Notes: generated by a model from the sequence alone, not told the origin. DNA of 23,476 bases from Priapulus caudatus (GCF_000485595.1 NW_014578010.1:71917-95392), one strand, 5' to 3'. Shown: positions 8,874 through 18,303, numbered from the stretch's first letter. Made by a program: numbers and translations.

Positions 8874-9213
8874 GTTGATGACAGAATGTATATAGCGACG
8901 AAAAAGATCGACAGTGTGTCGCTAAACTCTGCCAGGCCCTATTTATACATCCGATGAGGATTGTACCGGACTTCGCACCCACCAATAGACGAGCGCGAGA
9001 TGCTTGTACTGGCGCGAACAAGTTTTCAACTGGCTAAACAGGTTGTGACGCGTATTTGGTTCCCGCTGCTTCTCGCTTGATGACACGGATAATGGGGTTT
9101 GAAAATGTCGGTTGCCCTTCTCATCCACCCGTCCCTATAAATAGGGCCGACGCGTCTACCGGTCTTACACATTCACTGACTGGTTTTACTGCAACGCAGA
9201 TCTATCTAACACC
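8874..9213. promoter_or_regulatory. Divergent H2A-H2B promoter, unit A
   Basis: Two TATA boxes face outward: TATAAATA on the minus strand at 8940-8947 for H2A, and TATAAATA on the plus strand at 9136-9143 for H2B. A CCAAT motif (CACCAATAGACGAGCG) lies between them near 8979. The same arrangement recurs in unit B, where the H2B box is intact and the H2A box reads TATATATA. Shared promoters of this kind are common for H2A/H2B pairs and keep the two partners balanced. Confidence 0.85.
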
Positions 9214-9577
9214 ATGCGCCAAAGCCAAGTGGAAAAGCCGTCAAGAAGGCTGGTAAGGCTCAGAAGAGGCCTACTGATGGCAAGAAGAGGAGGAAGAAGA
9301 GAAAGGAGAGCTACAGCATCTACATCTACAAGGTGTTGAAGCAGGTTACACCAGACACCCGGATCTCTAGCAAGGCGATGGGCATCATGAACAGCTTCGT
9401 CAACGACATCTTCGAGCGTATCGCCGCGAGTCTTCTCGTCTGGCGCACTACAACAAGCGTCAACTATCTCGAGCAGGGAGATCCAGACTGCTGTCCGTCT
9501 CATCCTTCCGGAGAGCTGGCCAAGCACGCAGTATCTGAGGGCACCAAGGCTGTCACAAGTACACCAGCTCCAAGTAG
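9214..9577 (+). CDS. H2B: Histone H2B, unit A (frame broken by indels)
   Basis: Core histone H2B, partner of H2A. The start is the ATG at 9214, 71 bases after a TATA box; a lost C in the second codon breaks the frame at once. Reading on gives a basic tail with [19 protein letters not shown], then [42 protein letters not shown](V), [14 protein letters not shown] and the end YTSSK with TAG at 9575. Single bases are missing in the GCG-GAG, CGT-TCA, CCG-GGA and ACA-AAG codon pairs, each inside a run of two or three equal bases. Near residue 50 the text reads VTPDTRI where H2B normally has VHPDTGI. The length matches the family (about 122 residues). The gene is divergently paired with H2A, and a degraded stem-loop lies at 9608. 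Confidence 0.92.
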
Positions 9578-9607
9578 AGCCAACGCGCCGTACCAGTAAA
9601 CCAACGC

Positions 9608-9625
9608 GGCCCTTTTTTTGCCACC
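9608..9625 (+). terminator. Degraded histone 3' stem-loop of H2B (unit A)
   Basis: The text GGCCCTTTTTTTGCCACCA stands where the other genes have the full stem-loop GGCCCTTTTCAGGGCC plus ACCA. The right half of the stem is damaged, with a T-run in its place. The flanking GTACCAGT upstream and CCCAGAAATGATTACT downstream confirm its identity. Confidence 0.7.
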
Positions 9626-10020
9626 ATTTTCCCAGAAATGATTACTACATTTGCAAACCTGCTTCCATCATCAATCGTACTACGATAATAAAACCGATTA
9701 CCCAACCCGTCGCTGTATCTATTATTGCTTACATTAATTACGGCTTCTGAGATCGCCTCAATCCAATACACTTGTGTTTTATAATCAAAGGGTTCTGGTC
9801 TTTAACACTCAGCAAGGATTTGGTATTTCGAATATCTTTCACCGTACTCACTCCCTATCTGTTTTCTCTGTTGGATGTATCACTACGCGATTAAGATAAT
9901 TTGTGTTTTAAAGAACATAATTCTATATTCATCACACATTGTAATACCTTGATTCAAATTGCTATAAATAATAGCTATATATACCATCTATTAGGTTATT
10001 ATTTCATCTTTACACCATTT

Positions 10021-10120
10021 ATCCGTACTGAGTACACACACCGAAATTGTTTCCTTCTAATAGTGTAGTGTACTAGTAAGCAGTTTTATCCTTGACGTAT
10101 ATGTCGCTATGGTAATATCA
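10021..10120 (-). repeat. Copy of the dispersed TTACCATAGCGATATATAC core repeat, inverted
   Basis: On the minus strand it reads CTGATATTACCATAGCGACA, then ACTATTAGAAGGAAACAATT and GTGTACTCAGTACGGATAAA. It matches 12300-12405 in the other orientation and 21570-21665 in the same orientation. Confidence 0.65.
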
Positions 10121-10182
10121 GTAAATCACCACGTTTGTGATCGTCATATGTATATATATATAATATATATATAATTATATAG

Positions 10183-10242
10183 ATATATCAAGAGTCCATA
10201 ATAGAACATTCGATTCTTTTCTACTATGGACTCTTGATATAT
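10183..10242. mobile_element. 60-bp fold-back mini-element, unit A copy
   Basis: The left arm ATATATCAAGAGTCCATAAT and the right arm ending ATGGACTCTTGATATAT are inverted repeats around a short centre. The arms have a few mismatches here and are perfect in the unit B copy at 21699-21758. It sits in an AT dinucleotide tract. Confidence 0.65.
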
Positions 10243-10506
10243 ATATACAATAGCTATATATCCCCTCCTATATATAATTATTATTTTACCGTCACATAAC
10301 GCAGCGATCCTACATCGACGTTTTTACACTATTTGTCCATAACAGACATGCAGGGTTACAGGGCCAATATTCACTTATAGCACGTATCGTTCGCCTACTT
10401 CATTATTACATTACATCTGTTGTCAAATAGTCATCCCATTTGGTTTCTTTAGGTATTGCGCGTGATGGGTAAAGCAAAGCAGAAATCATTTCTGGGAAGA
10501 AATGGT

Positions 10507-10522
10507 GGCCCTGAAAAGGGCC
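10507..10522 (-). terminator. Histone mRNA 3' stem-loop of H3 (unit A)
   Basis: The minus strand reads GGCCCTTTTCAGGGCC and then ACCA. This is a perfect match to the animal histone stem-loop, which is bound by SLBP and replaces a poly(A) tail. It begins 31 bases after the H3 stop. Downstream, CCCAGAAATGATTTCT is shared with the other histone genes and may serve as the U7 snRNA target. Confidence 0.95.
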
Positions 10523-10552
10523 GGTTGGTTTCACTGGTACAGGCCGCAGTGT

Positions 10553-10959
<407 letters not shown>

Positions 10960-11122
10960 TATTGTATAGTAACGAACGAAATTGAACTTGTAATACTGCC
11001 TCTTACCATGGCTGTATTTATATGGTAACCTGATGGATAGAGCAAATCCGCTGATTGGTTAACAGTTCGGCTGCTGAAAACGGATTGGCGCTTACATGCA
11101 CATCGTTGCAATGCACCACCCG
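10960..11122 (-). promoter_or_regulatory. H3 promoter, unit A
   Basis: On the minus strand TATAAATA lies at 11015-11022, about 56 bases before the ATG. Two CCAAT boxes follow upstream, AACCAATCAG near 11051-11060 and GCCAATCCG near 11082-11090. The same elements are seen in unit B near 23049-23125. A 470-bp transposon has inserted just upstream in unit A only. Confidence 0.8.
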
Positions 11123-11131
11123 CCGTTTTCG

Positions 11132-11601
11132 TAGACTGGTACCCGGTCCCACCTATCGGCTTAGGGACCGGTAAGCGATAAACAAAGCATGGCAACGATT
11201 GGTCACAGACTCGATAGGAAATCAGCCGATACGACCAATCAGTGGTCCGTTTGCACGGCTAATCCGGCATGGCAAGCAAATGGAGGATGTGTTCAAGTTC
11301 GATTTGATATTTTTCGTGCGAAAAGTAAGGCAGTGATATCACTTACAGATATGACTCTATCTCCGAATTTTTCGCGGTGTACTATCCGCCATTAACCATA
11401 TTTGATCATTGATGGTAAAGAGCAGCAGTTTTTTACTTGCTGGCCGCCGCCATCTTTTAAACTCATATCCGTATTCCAAATCGAGGCGCTAACGCGTAAT
11501 CCGGTTGCGCGCGCATTCTCTACTGGACAAGAATTCTGTCCACTAGATTATGCCTTACCGGTCCCCATCGAGTAATCGAGGTGGGAGCGAGTACCAGTCT
11601 A
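11132..11601. mobile_element. 470-bp TIR element with 9-bp target duplication
   Basis: The left end TAGACTGGTACCCGGTCCCA and the reverse complement of the right end, TAGACTGGTACTCGCTCCCA, match at 18 of 20 positions. The similarity continues to GGGACCGGTAAG about 45 bases in. CCGTTTTCG flanks both sides (11123-11131 and 11602-11610). Unit B lacks the element near 23155-23175, keeping an empty site read as GCCGGCGTTCGGTACCCGAA. It has no coding capacity. A 9-bp duplication suggests a MULE-like mover, although other superfamilies cannot be ruled out. It holds an inner hairpin near 11518-11547. Confidence 0.85.
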
Positions 11602-11610
11602 CCGTTTTCG

Positions 11611-11925
11611 GTACCCGAACGCGCAACCGGTCTGCGACTAGACGGGAAACGTAACGAACAATTTTCGCGTCAAAATGAGGTTCGTGCCTTCGGTTAAATA
11701 TAACAAAAGATGCCTTTTGTCCAATATACTCCTAATTACGTGCATGTCATCATAGTAGTAACTGTAGCAACCTCTATCAAGTTTGGTACCGTAGTAATAT
11801 CAAGTTGCCTGTATTCCGCGTATTCAAATTCAACAGTTGCTTTTTAGAGTTAATCTAATCAGTGACGTACAATTATATATATCCTATCTATAAAACACAT
11901 AGCCATATACGTAGCCTGCATTGAC
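11611..11925. repeat. Distal spacer of unit A, matching 23210-23476
   Basis: Shared markers in the same order are GCGACTAGACGGGAAACGTA, ACTGTAGCAACCTCTATCAA, AACAGTTGCTTTTTAGAGTT and ATCAGTGACG, followed by the ATATATATCCTAT stretch. This shows that the repeat unit continues past H3. No gene is recognised. Confidence 0.75.
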
Positions 11926-12144
11926 CTATGGATATAGTTTTGATAATATAGTAGTCCCAATGAATTTACCCCAAATATTCTCGATTTTATCCTTTTACAT
12001 TGGTAACTGGTGCACGCATATTAGTTGCTCCATTTTAGACATGCATGTGACCTTATCTCTCCTGCACGTCTTATTAGCATATTATAAGATCTATACGCTA
12101 CTTTCGTCAGCTGCATATAGTGGGCCAATATCACGTATGCTAGT

Positions 12145-12169
12145 NNNNNNNNNNNNNNNNNNNNNNNNN
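12145..12169. other. Assembly gap (25 N)
   Basis: Twenty-five N bases mark a gap, likely of placeholder length. The sequence resumes inside a CTTGAAAAGTCCTTGAAAAG repeat, which resembles the interior of the insertion at 21894-22342, so a repeat probably caused the gap. Confidence 0.98.
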
Positions 12170-12215
12170 CTTGAAAAGTCCTTGAAAAGTCTTTGGAAAA
12201 AATTTCAGTACTCCT
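12170..12215 (-). mobile_element. Fragment of a TTCAAGGAC-repeat element next to the gap
   Basis: On the minus strand the text is a run of TTTTCAAGGACTTTTCAAG, as in the right part of the insertion in unit B (22190-22342). Only this edge is visible; the rest lies in or beyond the gap. Confidence 0.45.
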
Positions 12216-12245
12216 GTACGAATGTATTATTAGCTCTGTTATATA

Positions 12246-12246
<1 letters not shown>

Positions 12247-12280
<34 letters not shown>
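12247..12280. repeat. TA dinucleotide tract
   Basis: A run of TATATA sits at the start of the inverted copy of the H2B-H3 spacer. Confidence 0.9.
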
Positions 12281-12283
<3 letters not shown>

Positions 12284-12299
12284 GACAATCACAAACGTG

Positions 12300-12405
12300 A
12301 TGATTTACTGATATTACCATAGCGATATATACGTCAAGGATACGACTACTTACTACACTATTAGAAGGAAACAATTTCTGTGTGTGTACTCAGTACGGAT
12401 AAATG
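12300..12405 (+). repeat. Copy of the dispersed TTACCATAGCGATATATAC core repeat
   Basis: It contains GATATTACCATAGCGATATA, ACTACACTATTAGAAGGAAA and TGTGTGTACTCAGTACGGAT in order. It is the mirror of the 10021-10120 copy. Confidence 0.65.
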
Positions 12406-12501
12406 GTGTAAAGATGAAATAATAACCTAATAGATGAATATATATAGCTATTATTTATAGCTTACATATTCATTTACCGCTGATACCGATTTCATTCACA
12501 C

Positions 12502-12592
12502 ACTCGCATGCACGCACACATACACGCACACGCATACGCACACGCACACGCACACGCACACATACGCACACGCACACACACACACACACACT
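12502..12592. repeat. CA/CGCACA microsatellite
   Basis: CACACGCACA units end in a pure CA run. It corresponds to the GT tract at 21391-21477 in the inverted copy. Confidence 0.9.
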
Positions 12593-12660
12593 TTATGTGC
12601 ATGGGGGCCAAGATATTACCAAAGTATATGATTATGATTTATTTTATATAATGTCCGACT

Positions 12661-12913
12661 CACAGGCACTTGAAGCGTTTCAATAAAATATAATGCTAAA
12701 CTATATTTATATATAAGTGTAAGTGTGCACAGTGCAGCCGCGTGAGGAATGGCGGCCGCTAGCATATGTTGCACATAGGATTTCGACGGAATTTACAGGA
12801 AACTGTCGGCAATAATAGGTGGAAGAAAGTATAGAAACATTAAGAATTTGGTAGTAAATAGATGTCGTATTTATTTAGCATTATATTTTATTGAAACGCT
12901 TTAAGTGCCTGTG
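12661..12913. mobile_element. 253-bp hAT-like nonautonomous element with 8-bp duplication
   Basis: The left end is CACAGGCACTTGAAGCGTTT and the reverse complement of the right end is CACAGGCACTTAAAGCGTTT; similarity runs on through CAATAAAATATAATGCTAAA. It is flanked by GTCCGACT (12653-12660) and GTCCGACC (12914-12921). The inverted copy of this region has the uninterrupted site AGTCGGAC at 21315-21322, so insertion and borders are certain. Eight-base duplications are typical of hAT elements. There is no transposase. Related right ends occur at 5832, 13302 and 13943. Confidence 0.9.
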
Positions 12914-12944
12914 GTCCGACCGCTCTTTCTGGCTACAAATAGGT

Positions 12945-13060
12945 TTCCATAGCGATATATACATCGGTGATAAGACTGGACACTGGAGGTGCTTACTACA
13001 CTATCAGAGTGTAACACCGGGATACAATTGCTGTGTGAGTACACAGTATTAGACTATGCC
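12945..13060 (+). repeat. Copy of the dispersed TTACCATAGCGATATATAC core repeat
   Basis: It contains TTTCCATAGCGATATATACA, TACACTATCAGAGTGTAACA, GGGATACAATTGCTGTGTGA and ACTATGCCCTCCTGATAACT. Its inverted partner is 21170-21300. Confidence 0.65.
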
Positions 13061-13189
13061 CTCCTGATAACTAGAAACAACTATTAGCAGATAATACTTT
13101 GCTGTTTTATATGGGATTCTTAAAATTAATACGATTGATTCTAAACAATGATATAACAATCGTAAATCATCAGCTCTCTTTAACGGGTG

Positions 13190-13302
13190 TTGTACGCAAA
13201 TAAAAAGAAATAGAGGGGAGATAAACAGTAAGGCTTTGGCAGTAAATACTATTCGTGATTATTTGCGATCATTTTGTTATTGAAACGCCTCAAGTGCTTG
13301 TG
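13190..13302 (+). mobile_element. Right part of a second hAT-family member
   Basis: The end TTGAAACGCCTCAAGTGCTT plus GTG matches the family right end, and the stretch before it (AAACAGTAAGGCTTTGGCAG) resembles the same part of 12661-12913. The left end is not visible. The inverted copy starts at 20936 with CACAAGCACTTGAGGCGTTT. Confidence 0.55.
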
Positions 13303-13435
13303 GATACAAGGAAGCGTTTTCCCGCCATCTCAATCTAATACGACGCCCCCATACATTTCAGCGCGATCTCGCGAGCACAACACGCAAAGTCTCGGACGGC
13401 TACCCTGTGATCCTTGCAGCTAACCGTACATCAGT

Positions 13436-13492
13436 AGGTATACTGGGTACTACTGGGTACTACTATACTGGGTATCAATACTGGGTACTACG
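13436..13492. repeat. Short TACTGGGTAC tandem repeat
   Basis: Four or five copies of ATACTGGGTACTAC-type units occur here. The inverted copy near 20790-20815 lacks the expansion, so it arose after the duplication. Confidence 0.8.
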
Positions 13493-13829
13493 TACCGCCT
13501 ACCACGTACATTTTACTTCATAGAGCCGCTATATTCGCTTTTATAATTTAGGTGGTGGCTTGTCTGGAATAAGTTTAATTTAGTTTTCCCTGTTCTAAAA
13601 CAGTTAAATATAACCAAAAAATGCGCCAATATAACCCATAGCACACAGCATAGGAACCGTGTGCGGCAATTTAGATGTAAAAGGATAACTGAAAGAATTT
13701 GACTTGAAGAATTTCTTTACATGTTTTAAAAGCATAGCATAATTCTCAGTGTCTGTATGCCTTTTATTCATGTTGTTTGTGCATAGCGCGGGCGTGCGGT
13801 GTACTTGCGTGTTGCAGATAAGCATTTTA

Positions 13830-14240
<411 letters not shown>

Positions 14241-14313
14241 TGATTTCTGCTCTTGCTAACCCATCACCTGGTATGACGGTGAAATAATAATCTGGCGGGG
14301 ACAATATTTATAT

Positions 14314-14447
14314 ATTAATGCCTGCTGTTGGGGGCACTAGCTCATAGTGTTGCTGAGGAAGGAATAGTGCCCGGAGCGGTAGCGAGGGCACTATTCCTTC
14401 CCAAAGCAAACATATGAGAGCATAGTGCCCCAACAACAGGCATTAAT
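14314..14447. mobile_element. Nested hairpin element
   Basis: The outer arms ATTAATGCCTGCTGTTGGGG and its near-exact inverse (TAGTGCCCCAACAACAGGCA to 14447) enclose inner arms GGAAGGAATAGTGCCC (14357-14372) and GGGCACTATTCCTTCC (14386-14401), which are perfect inverses. This is a fold-back structure with two stems and no coding potential. Confidence 0.75.
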
Positions 14448-14449
14448 TT

Positions 14450-14730
14450 TTAGTGCATCACATGACTATGGCAATCTACTTTCAGCTTATATACCTTCTT
14501 TATACTCCTAATTTGCCGTGCATTCGATGTAACAAAACGTTCGACACAAACACAACCGCCGTTCGAAATCTTGCGTGGCGCCCAGACGCAGGAGATTCGT
14601 GACGTAAACACAATGCGTATAATAACAATGCGTCGCGCAAGCGATAGTGCCCGCTCAGGCGGGCACTATCGCTTCATAGTGCCTTGCGTTATCCAATGAG
14701 ATTTCAACGATTTATCACGTCATGCACTAA
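14450..14730. mobile_element. 281-bp TIR element with internal perfect hairpin
   Basis: The left end TTAGTGCATCACATGAC and the reverse complement of the right end, TTAGTGCATGACGTGA, are inverted repeats. Inside, AAGCGATAGTGCCCGC (14639-14654), a TCAG loop and GCGGGCACTATCGCTT (14659-14674) form a perfect 16-bp hairpin. It shares the ATAGTGCCC core with the neighbouring hairpin at 14314-14447. A clear target duplication is not seen. Confidence 0.6.
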
Positions 14731-15307
14731 TAATATATATTGTTGTATATACGCGCGCGCACACACATACAATACTTTAATATAACGTTACGTGTTACCA
14801 ATACCATACCGATATAAACATGAAGGATTAGAGGTGCGCGGTATTACCGGTACGTATCGCGGTACTGTTTTGCACCGCGTTGGTTGCGTACCGCGGTACG
14901 GTTTTGTGTGGTGTAGTGGTGTAGCGGCTTTTTTTTTTAGCTATTTTTAATACATCAATTTTGTTTCACTTCCTCGTCATTGCATAGCTTTATAAATTCA
15001 TCTCCGTCGATCGACACCATTCACGCTGTATTCGCGTATCTCCAGCACCTATTCTATATTCCTAGTAGATAGTCTACTCTGTTTTATATGTACATACTTC
15101 ATTACTTCATTACTTCAGACTGGTTCTAGCCGTACGACACTCCTACTCTCGCTTATGCTTGTTCCAAAAGAATTGCAAGATATAGCAGATTACAAGAATA
15201 ACGCGACGCGGCGACTGCCAGGCGTTTTTCTATGAGCCCGGCCAGCGGTGCCTTTGATGGAGAACAGGCGCGATCGATGACGAGCGCGTAGCGCGGTAGC
15301 GCGTTTC

Positions 15308-15508
15308 AGCTCAGCAGATAGCTCACCGTGTGCGGGTAACTAATCAGCTCAGCAGTATGGTGGCCGAGATGGTGGCAGCAGATAGCTCACCGTGTGCGGG
15401 TAACTAATCAGCTCAGCAGTATGGTGGCCGAGATGGTGGCAGCAGATAGCTCACCGTGTGCGGGTAACTAATCAGCTCAGCAGATAGCTCACCGTGTGCG
15501 GGTAACTA
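15308..15508. repeat. 64-bp tandem repeat, about three copies
   Basis: Units start at AGCAGATAGCTCACCGTGTG at 15313, 15377 and 15441, and a part unit follows. Each contains GGTAACTAATCAGCTCAGCA and GGTGGCCGAGATGGTGGC. The units are nearly identical, which points to recent expansion. Confidence 0.95.
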
Positions 15509-15725
15509 AATTCTGCACGATTTTTGGCCTCGCGAGGCTGTGAGACGGATATCTAGCGTGTTTGATATTTCTGGCCTCGCGAGGCGAGAAACCCACCGTG
15601 TGTGGGCTCCTTGAGCTATCTAACTCAGCCACAATATTTACCGACCAATGAAAGCGCAGGAATCGGGCATGTGATTTTAAAATGTCGGCGCCAATGGAGC
15701 AATGTTCAGGACTTTCAAATCGTAC

Positions 15726-16690
15726 ACTGTGTGCGTCCCATGCACGCATCATGCACACGCGCGGGTACACTGTGTGCGGCCCGTGTACGCATCATACACA
15801 CGCGCGCGTACACTGTGTGCGGTCAGTTGTACGCATCATACACACGCGCGCGTACAGGTTATGAGTCCCATGCACGCAATCATACACACGCGCGCGTACA
15901 CTATGTGCACCGCTGTACGCATCATACACACGCGCGCGTACACTGTGTGCGGCCCGTGTACACATCATAACACACGCGCGCGTACAGTGTATGAGTCCCA
16001 TGCACGCATCATACACACGCGCGCGTACACTGTGTGCAGCCCGTGTACGCATCATACACACGCGCGCGTACAGTGTATGAGTCCCATGCACGCATCATAC
16101 ACACGCGCGCGTACACTGTGTGCAGCCCGTGACACATCATACCACACGCGCGCGTAACACTGTGGCAGCCCGTGTACGCATCATACACACGCGCGCGTAC
16201 ACTGGCGTGGCGCCCGTGTACACATCAGTACACAGCGCGCGCGTACACTGTGTGTCAGCCGTGTACACACATACCACACGGCGCGCGTACACTGCGTGCG
16301 CGCCGTGTACACATCATACACACGCGCGCGTACACTGTGTGCAGGCCCGTTGTACGCATTCATACACACGCGCGCGTACACTGTGTGCAGCCGTGTACAC
16401 ATCATACAGCACCGCAGCGGTACACTGTGGCAGCCGTGTACCATCATCCACGCGCGCGTACACTGTGTGCAGCCCGTGTACGCATCATACACACGCGCGC
16501 CGTACACTGCAGTGGCGGCCCGTGTAACACATCATAACACACGCGCGCGTACACTGTGTGCAGCCGCGTGTACGCATCATACACACGCGCGCGTACACTG
16601 TGTGCGGCCCGTGTACGCAATCATACACACGCGCGGTACACTGTGTGCGGGCCCGTGTACGCATCATACACACGCGCGCGTACACTGTGT
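15726..16690. repeat. 43-bp minisatellite, about 22 copies
   Basis: The unit is roughly GTGTACGCATCATACACACG, CGCGCGTACACTGTGTGCAG, CCC. In some units GTATGAGTCCCATGCACGC replaces the GTGTGCAGCCCGTGTACGC part. Each unit has TGTACGC and GCGTACA in inverted order and a CGCGCGCG block, so it can form a small hairpin or Z-DNA. Many one-base indels between units look like read error. Open frames across it are repeat-derived and not genes. Confidence 0.95.
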
Positions 16691-17082
16691 TCGCGAGTTA
16701 TATTCCTCTGACCTGTTCTTGAAATCGCGGTATACCGCGGTAATACCGTGGTACTTTGGTAATATACCGCGGTACAACAAATGTCGCGGTACCCAACTCT
16801 ATGAAGGATGATTAGTACACTATCAGAGGAGAACACGGGTAAACATGGATAAATAGACATTGTAGTGTGAAAAACGTCGATGTAGGATCGCTGCATGTGC
16901 ATGTAACGTAGAAAAATAATCTAATAGGTGGGGATACATTTTACACTTCATTTAACGCTGATGCCGATTACGTACATTCCACCAACACCATGCAATATAC
17001 AACCCATTTTCCTAGTAGTTTTGTTGTTTTTCACAATCCACCGTCTTAGTGTAAATAAGCCATCACCAAACAGAACCGATGT

Positions 17083-17336
17083 CACACCCACGCACACACA
17101 ACACACGCAGCGTATGCTCGCACACCCACCTACACACACACAAACACACACCACACACACGCACGCACGCACGCACGCACACATACACACACACCACACA
17201 CAAAACGCACGCGCGCGCCACAACACAACACACACACGCACGCACGCCACGACCTGCACACACCAGGCGGGCGGGGACCGCACGCGCGCGCGCACACACA
17301 CACACTCACGCACGCACGCAACGCGCTGCACACACC

Positions 17337-17397
<61 letters not shown>

Positions 17398-17467
17398 ACG
17401 CACACACACACCACACACACACACCACACACACACAACACACACACACACACACCACACACACACAC
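17083..17467. repeat. CA-rich microsatellite in spacer B
   Basis: CACACA and CGCACG runs, equivalent to 7431-7813. The internal sequence has diverged and includes GGCGGGCGGGGACC and CGCGCGCGCG pieces not seen in unit A. Confidence 0.95.
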
Positions 17468-17589
17468 TAATCAGAATTAGACATGGCGTAGCAATATTAA
17501 AATATAGCCCAATATGCAATATGACCTCTGTATTAACACTATATATACCCCGTATTGCTTCCATGGCGGCCAAAATATTACCATATATC

Positions 17590-17619
17590 GAGAGCGTGAT
17601 TAAGAAGGCTCTTCCTTAA
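17590..17619. repeat. Small hairpin insertion in spacer B
   Basis: CGTGATTAAG and CTTAATCACG are perfect inverses around AAGGCTCTTC. Unit A has no such structure at the same place near 7965-7980. Confidence 0.55.
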
Positions 17620-17669
17620 TCACGTCTTGGATAGTAATGATCTATGTAATAAAATTGTCCGACTGCAAT

Positions 17670-17790
17670 GGTTTTACCATAGGCGAAATATACATCGGAA
17701 TGTATAAGACTGGCTCACTGTCGTTATCAGTGTAAACAGCGGGGGATACAATTGCTATGTGCGTACGCCGCGTAATTGGACTATGCACAC
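17670..17790 (+). repeat. Copy of the dispersed TTACCATAGCGATATATAC core repeat
   Basis: It contains TTTTACCATAGGCGAAATAT, ATAAGACTGGCTCACTG, GATACAATTGCTATGTG and GGACTATGCACACC in order. It is the unit B partner of 8008-8115. Confidence 0.65.
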
Positions 17791-17902
17791 CTAATAACTA
17801 GAAACCATTATTAGAAGATTATAATTATGAATTGAAAACGGCTTTTAACATTTGTTCTAGGTTTTATGTACACAGGCAATATTTTCACGTTTGACCATGT
17901 CT
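17785..17902 (+). repeat. Direct duplication, first copy (second at 18545-18663)
   Basis: Both copies run from GCACACCT(A/G)ATAAC through AGAAGATTATAATTATGAAT to CACGTTTGACCATGTCT. Unit A has this segment once. The two copies flank the T-rich element, so they are either a real tandem duplication or two alleles or reads joined in assembly. Confidence 0.8.
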
Positions 17903-17934
17903 ATGTGCGTACGCACTATTCAAGGGCGTGTACA

Positions 17935-18099
17935 GGATTTGTACCAGTGGGGTCTAACCTTAACCCAAACCTGAGAGCACGCAAAGGGGGGTCTGAGGGG
18001 CCCTCCCCCAGAATTTTTTTTAGAAATTAGACTCCCTTAGATGCGTTTTCTGCGTGAGCAGGAGGGGGGGGTCCGGACCCCCTTAAATTTTTTGATTTT

Positions 18100-18130
<31 letters not shown>

Positions 18131-18303
18131 GTTTTTTTTATTTTTAATTTCTTTTTCATTAAAATTTTATTTTTTATTCTTTTTTTTATTTTAAATTTTT
18201 TGTTTTTTATTTCTTTTTTTTTATTTTTTTTTTTTCTTTATTATTTTTTTTTTTTTTTTTCTTCCAATATTTTTTTTTTTTATTTTTTTTTTATTTTTTT
18301 TTT

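Larger units (their letters stand above)
9626..10500 (+). repeat. H2B-H3 spacer, unit A (matches 20098-22470 minus insertions)
   Basis: Most of this stretch is present almost unchanged in unit B: TACTACGATAATAAAACCGA to TTGATTCAAATTGCT (B: 20158-20442), then ATAAATAATAGCTATATATA to the H3 3' end (B: 21512 onward). Unit B carries about 1.07 kb extra at the first junction and about 450 bases extra near 21894. No gene is seen in the spacer. Confidence 0.8.
12290..13760 (-). repeat. Inverted copy of the unit B H2B-H3 spacer (20565-21680)
   Basis: Read on the minus strand, this segment follows 20565-21680 closely. Shared markers are the AGTGTAGTAAGC area, the ATAAATAATAGCTATATATA junction, GGCGTTTCAATAACAAAATG, GGTTCCTATGCTGTG and AAGAATTTGACTTGAAGAAT on this strand. 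The main difference is a clean 253-bp transposon at 12661-12913 that the other copy lacks. No gene is seen. Confidence 0.8.
14829..16801. mobile_element. About 2-kb hAT-like element carrying minisatellites
   Basis: The left end TAGAGGTGCGCGGTATTACC and the right end ACCCAACTCTA (inverse TAGAGTTGGGT) form short TIRs, both followed inward by CCGCGGTA-rich subterminal motifs. TGAAGGAT flanks it exactly at 14821-14828 and 16802-16809, an 8-bp target duplication typical of hAT elements. Removing the element rejoins a copy of the dispersed TTACCATAGCGATATATAC core repeat. The interior has a 64-bp repeat (three copies) and a 43-bp repeat (over twenty copies), but no transposase. Confidence 0.8.

Noticed and set aside
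9214-9577. Reading the histone copies in unit A as pseudogenes
   Set aside because: Breaks are almost only one-base losses in homopolymers, with normal codons, promoters and stem-loops. Sequence error is the simpler reading, though not proven.
15726-16690. Possible CRISPR-like array
   Set aside because: The 43-bp units are directly joined with no unique spacers, the setting is animal DNA, and no cas genes are present. It is a minisatellite.
15602-16811. His-Thr-Arg-Ala-Tyr repeat proteins on the plus strand and Tyr-Asp-Ala repeats on the minus strand
   Set aside because: The 43-bp unit is not a multiple of three, so all frames stay open by repeat phase. There is no start context, and indels change frame between units.
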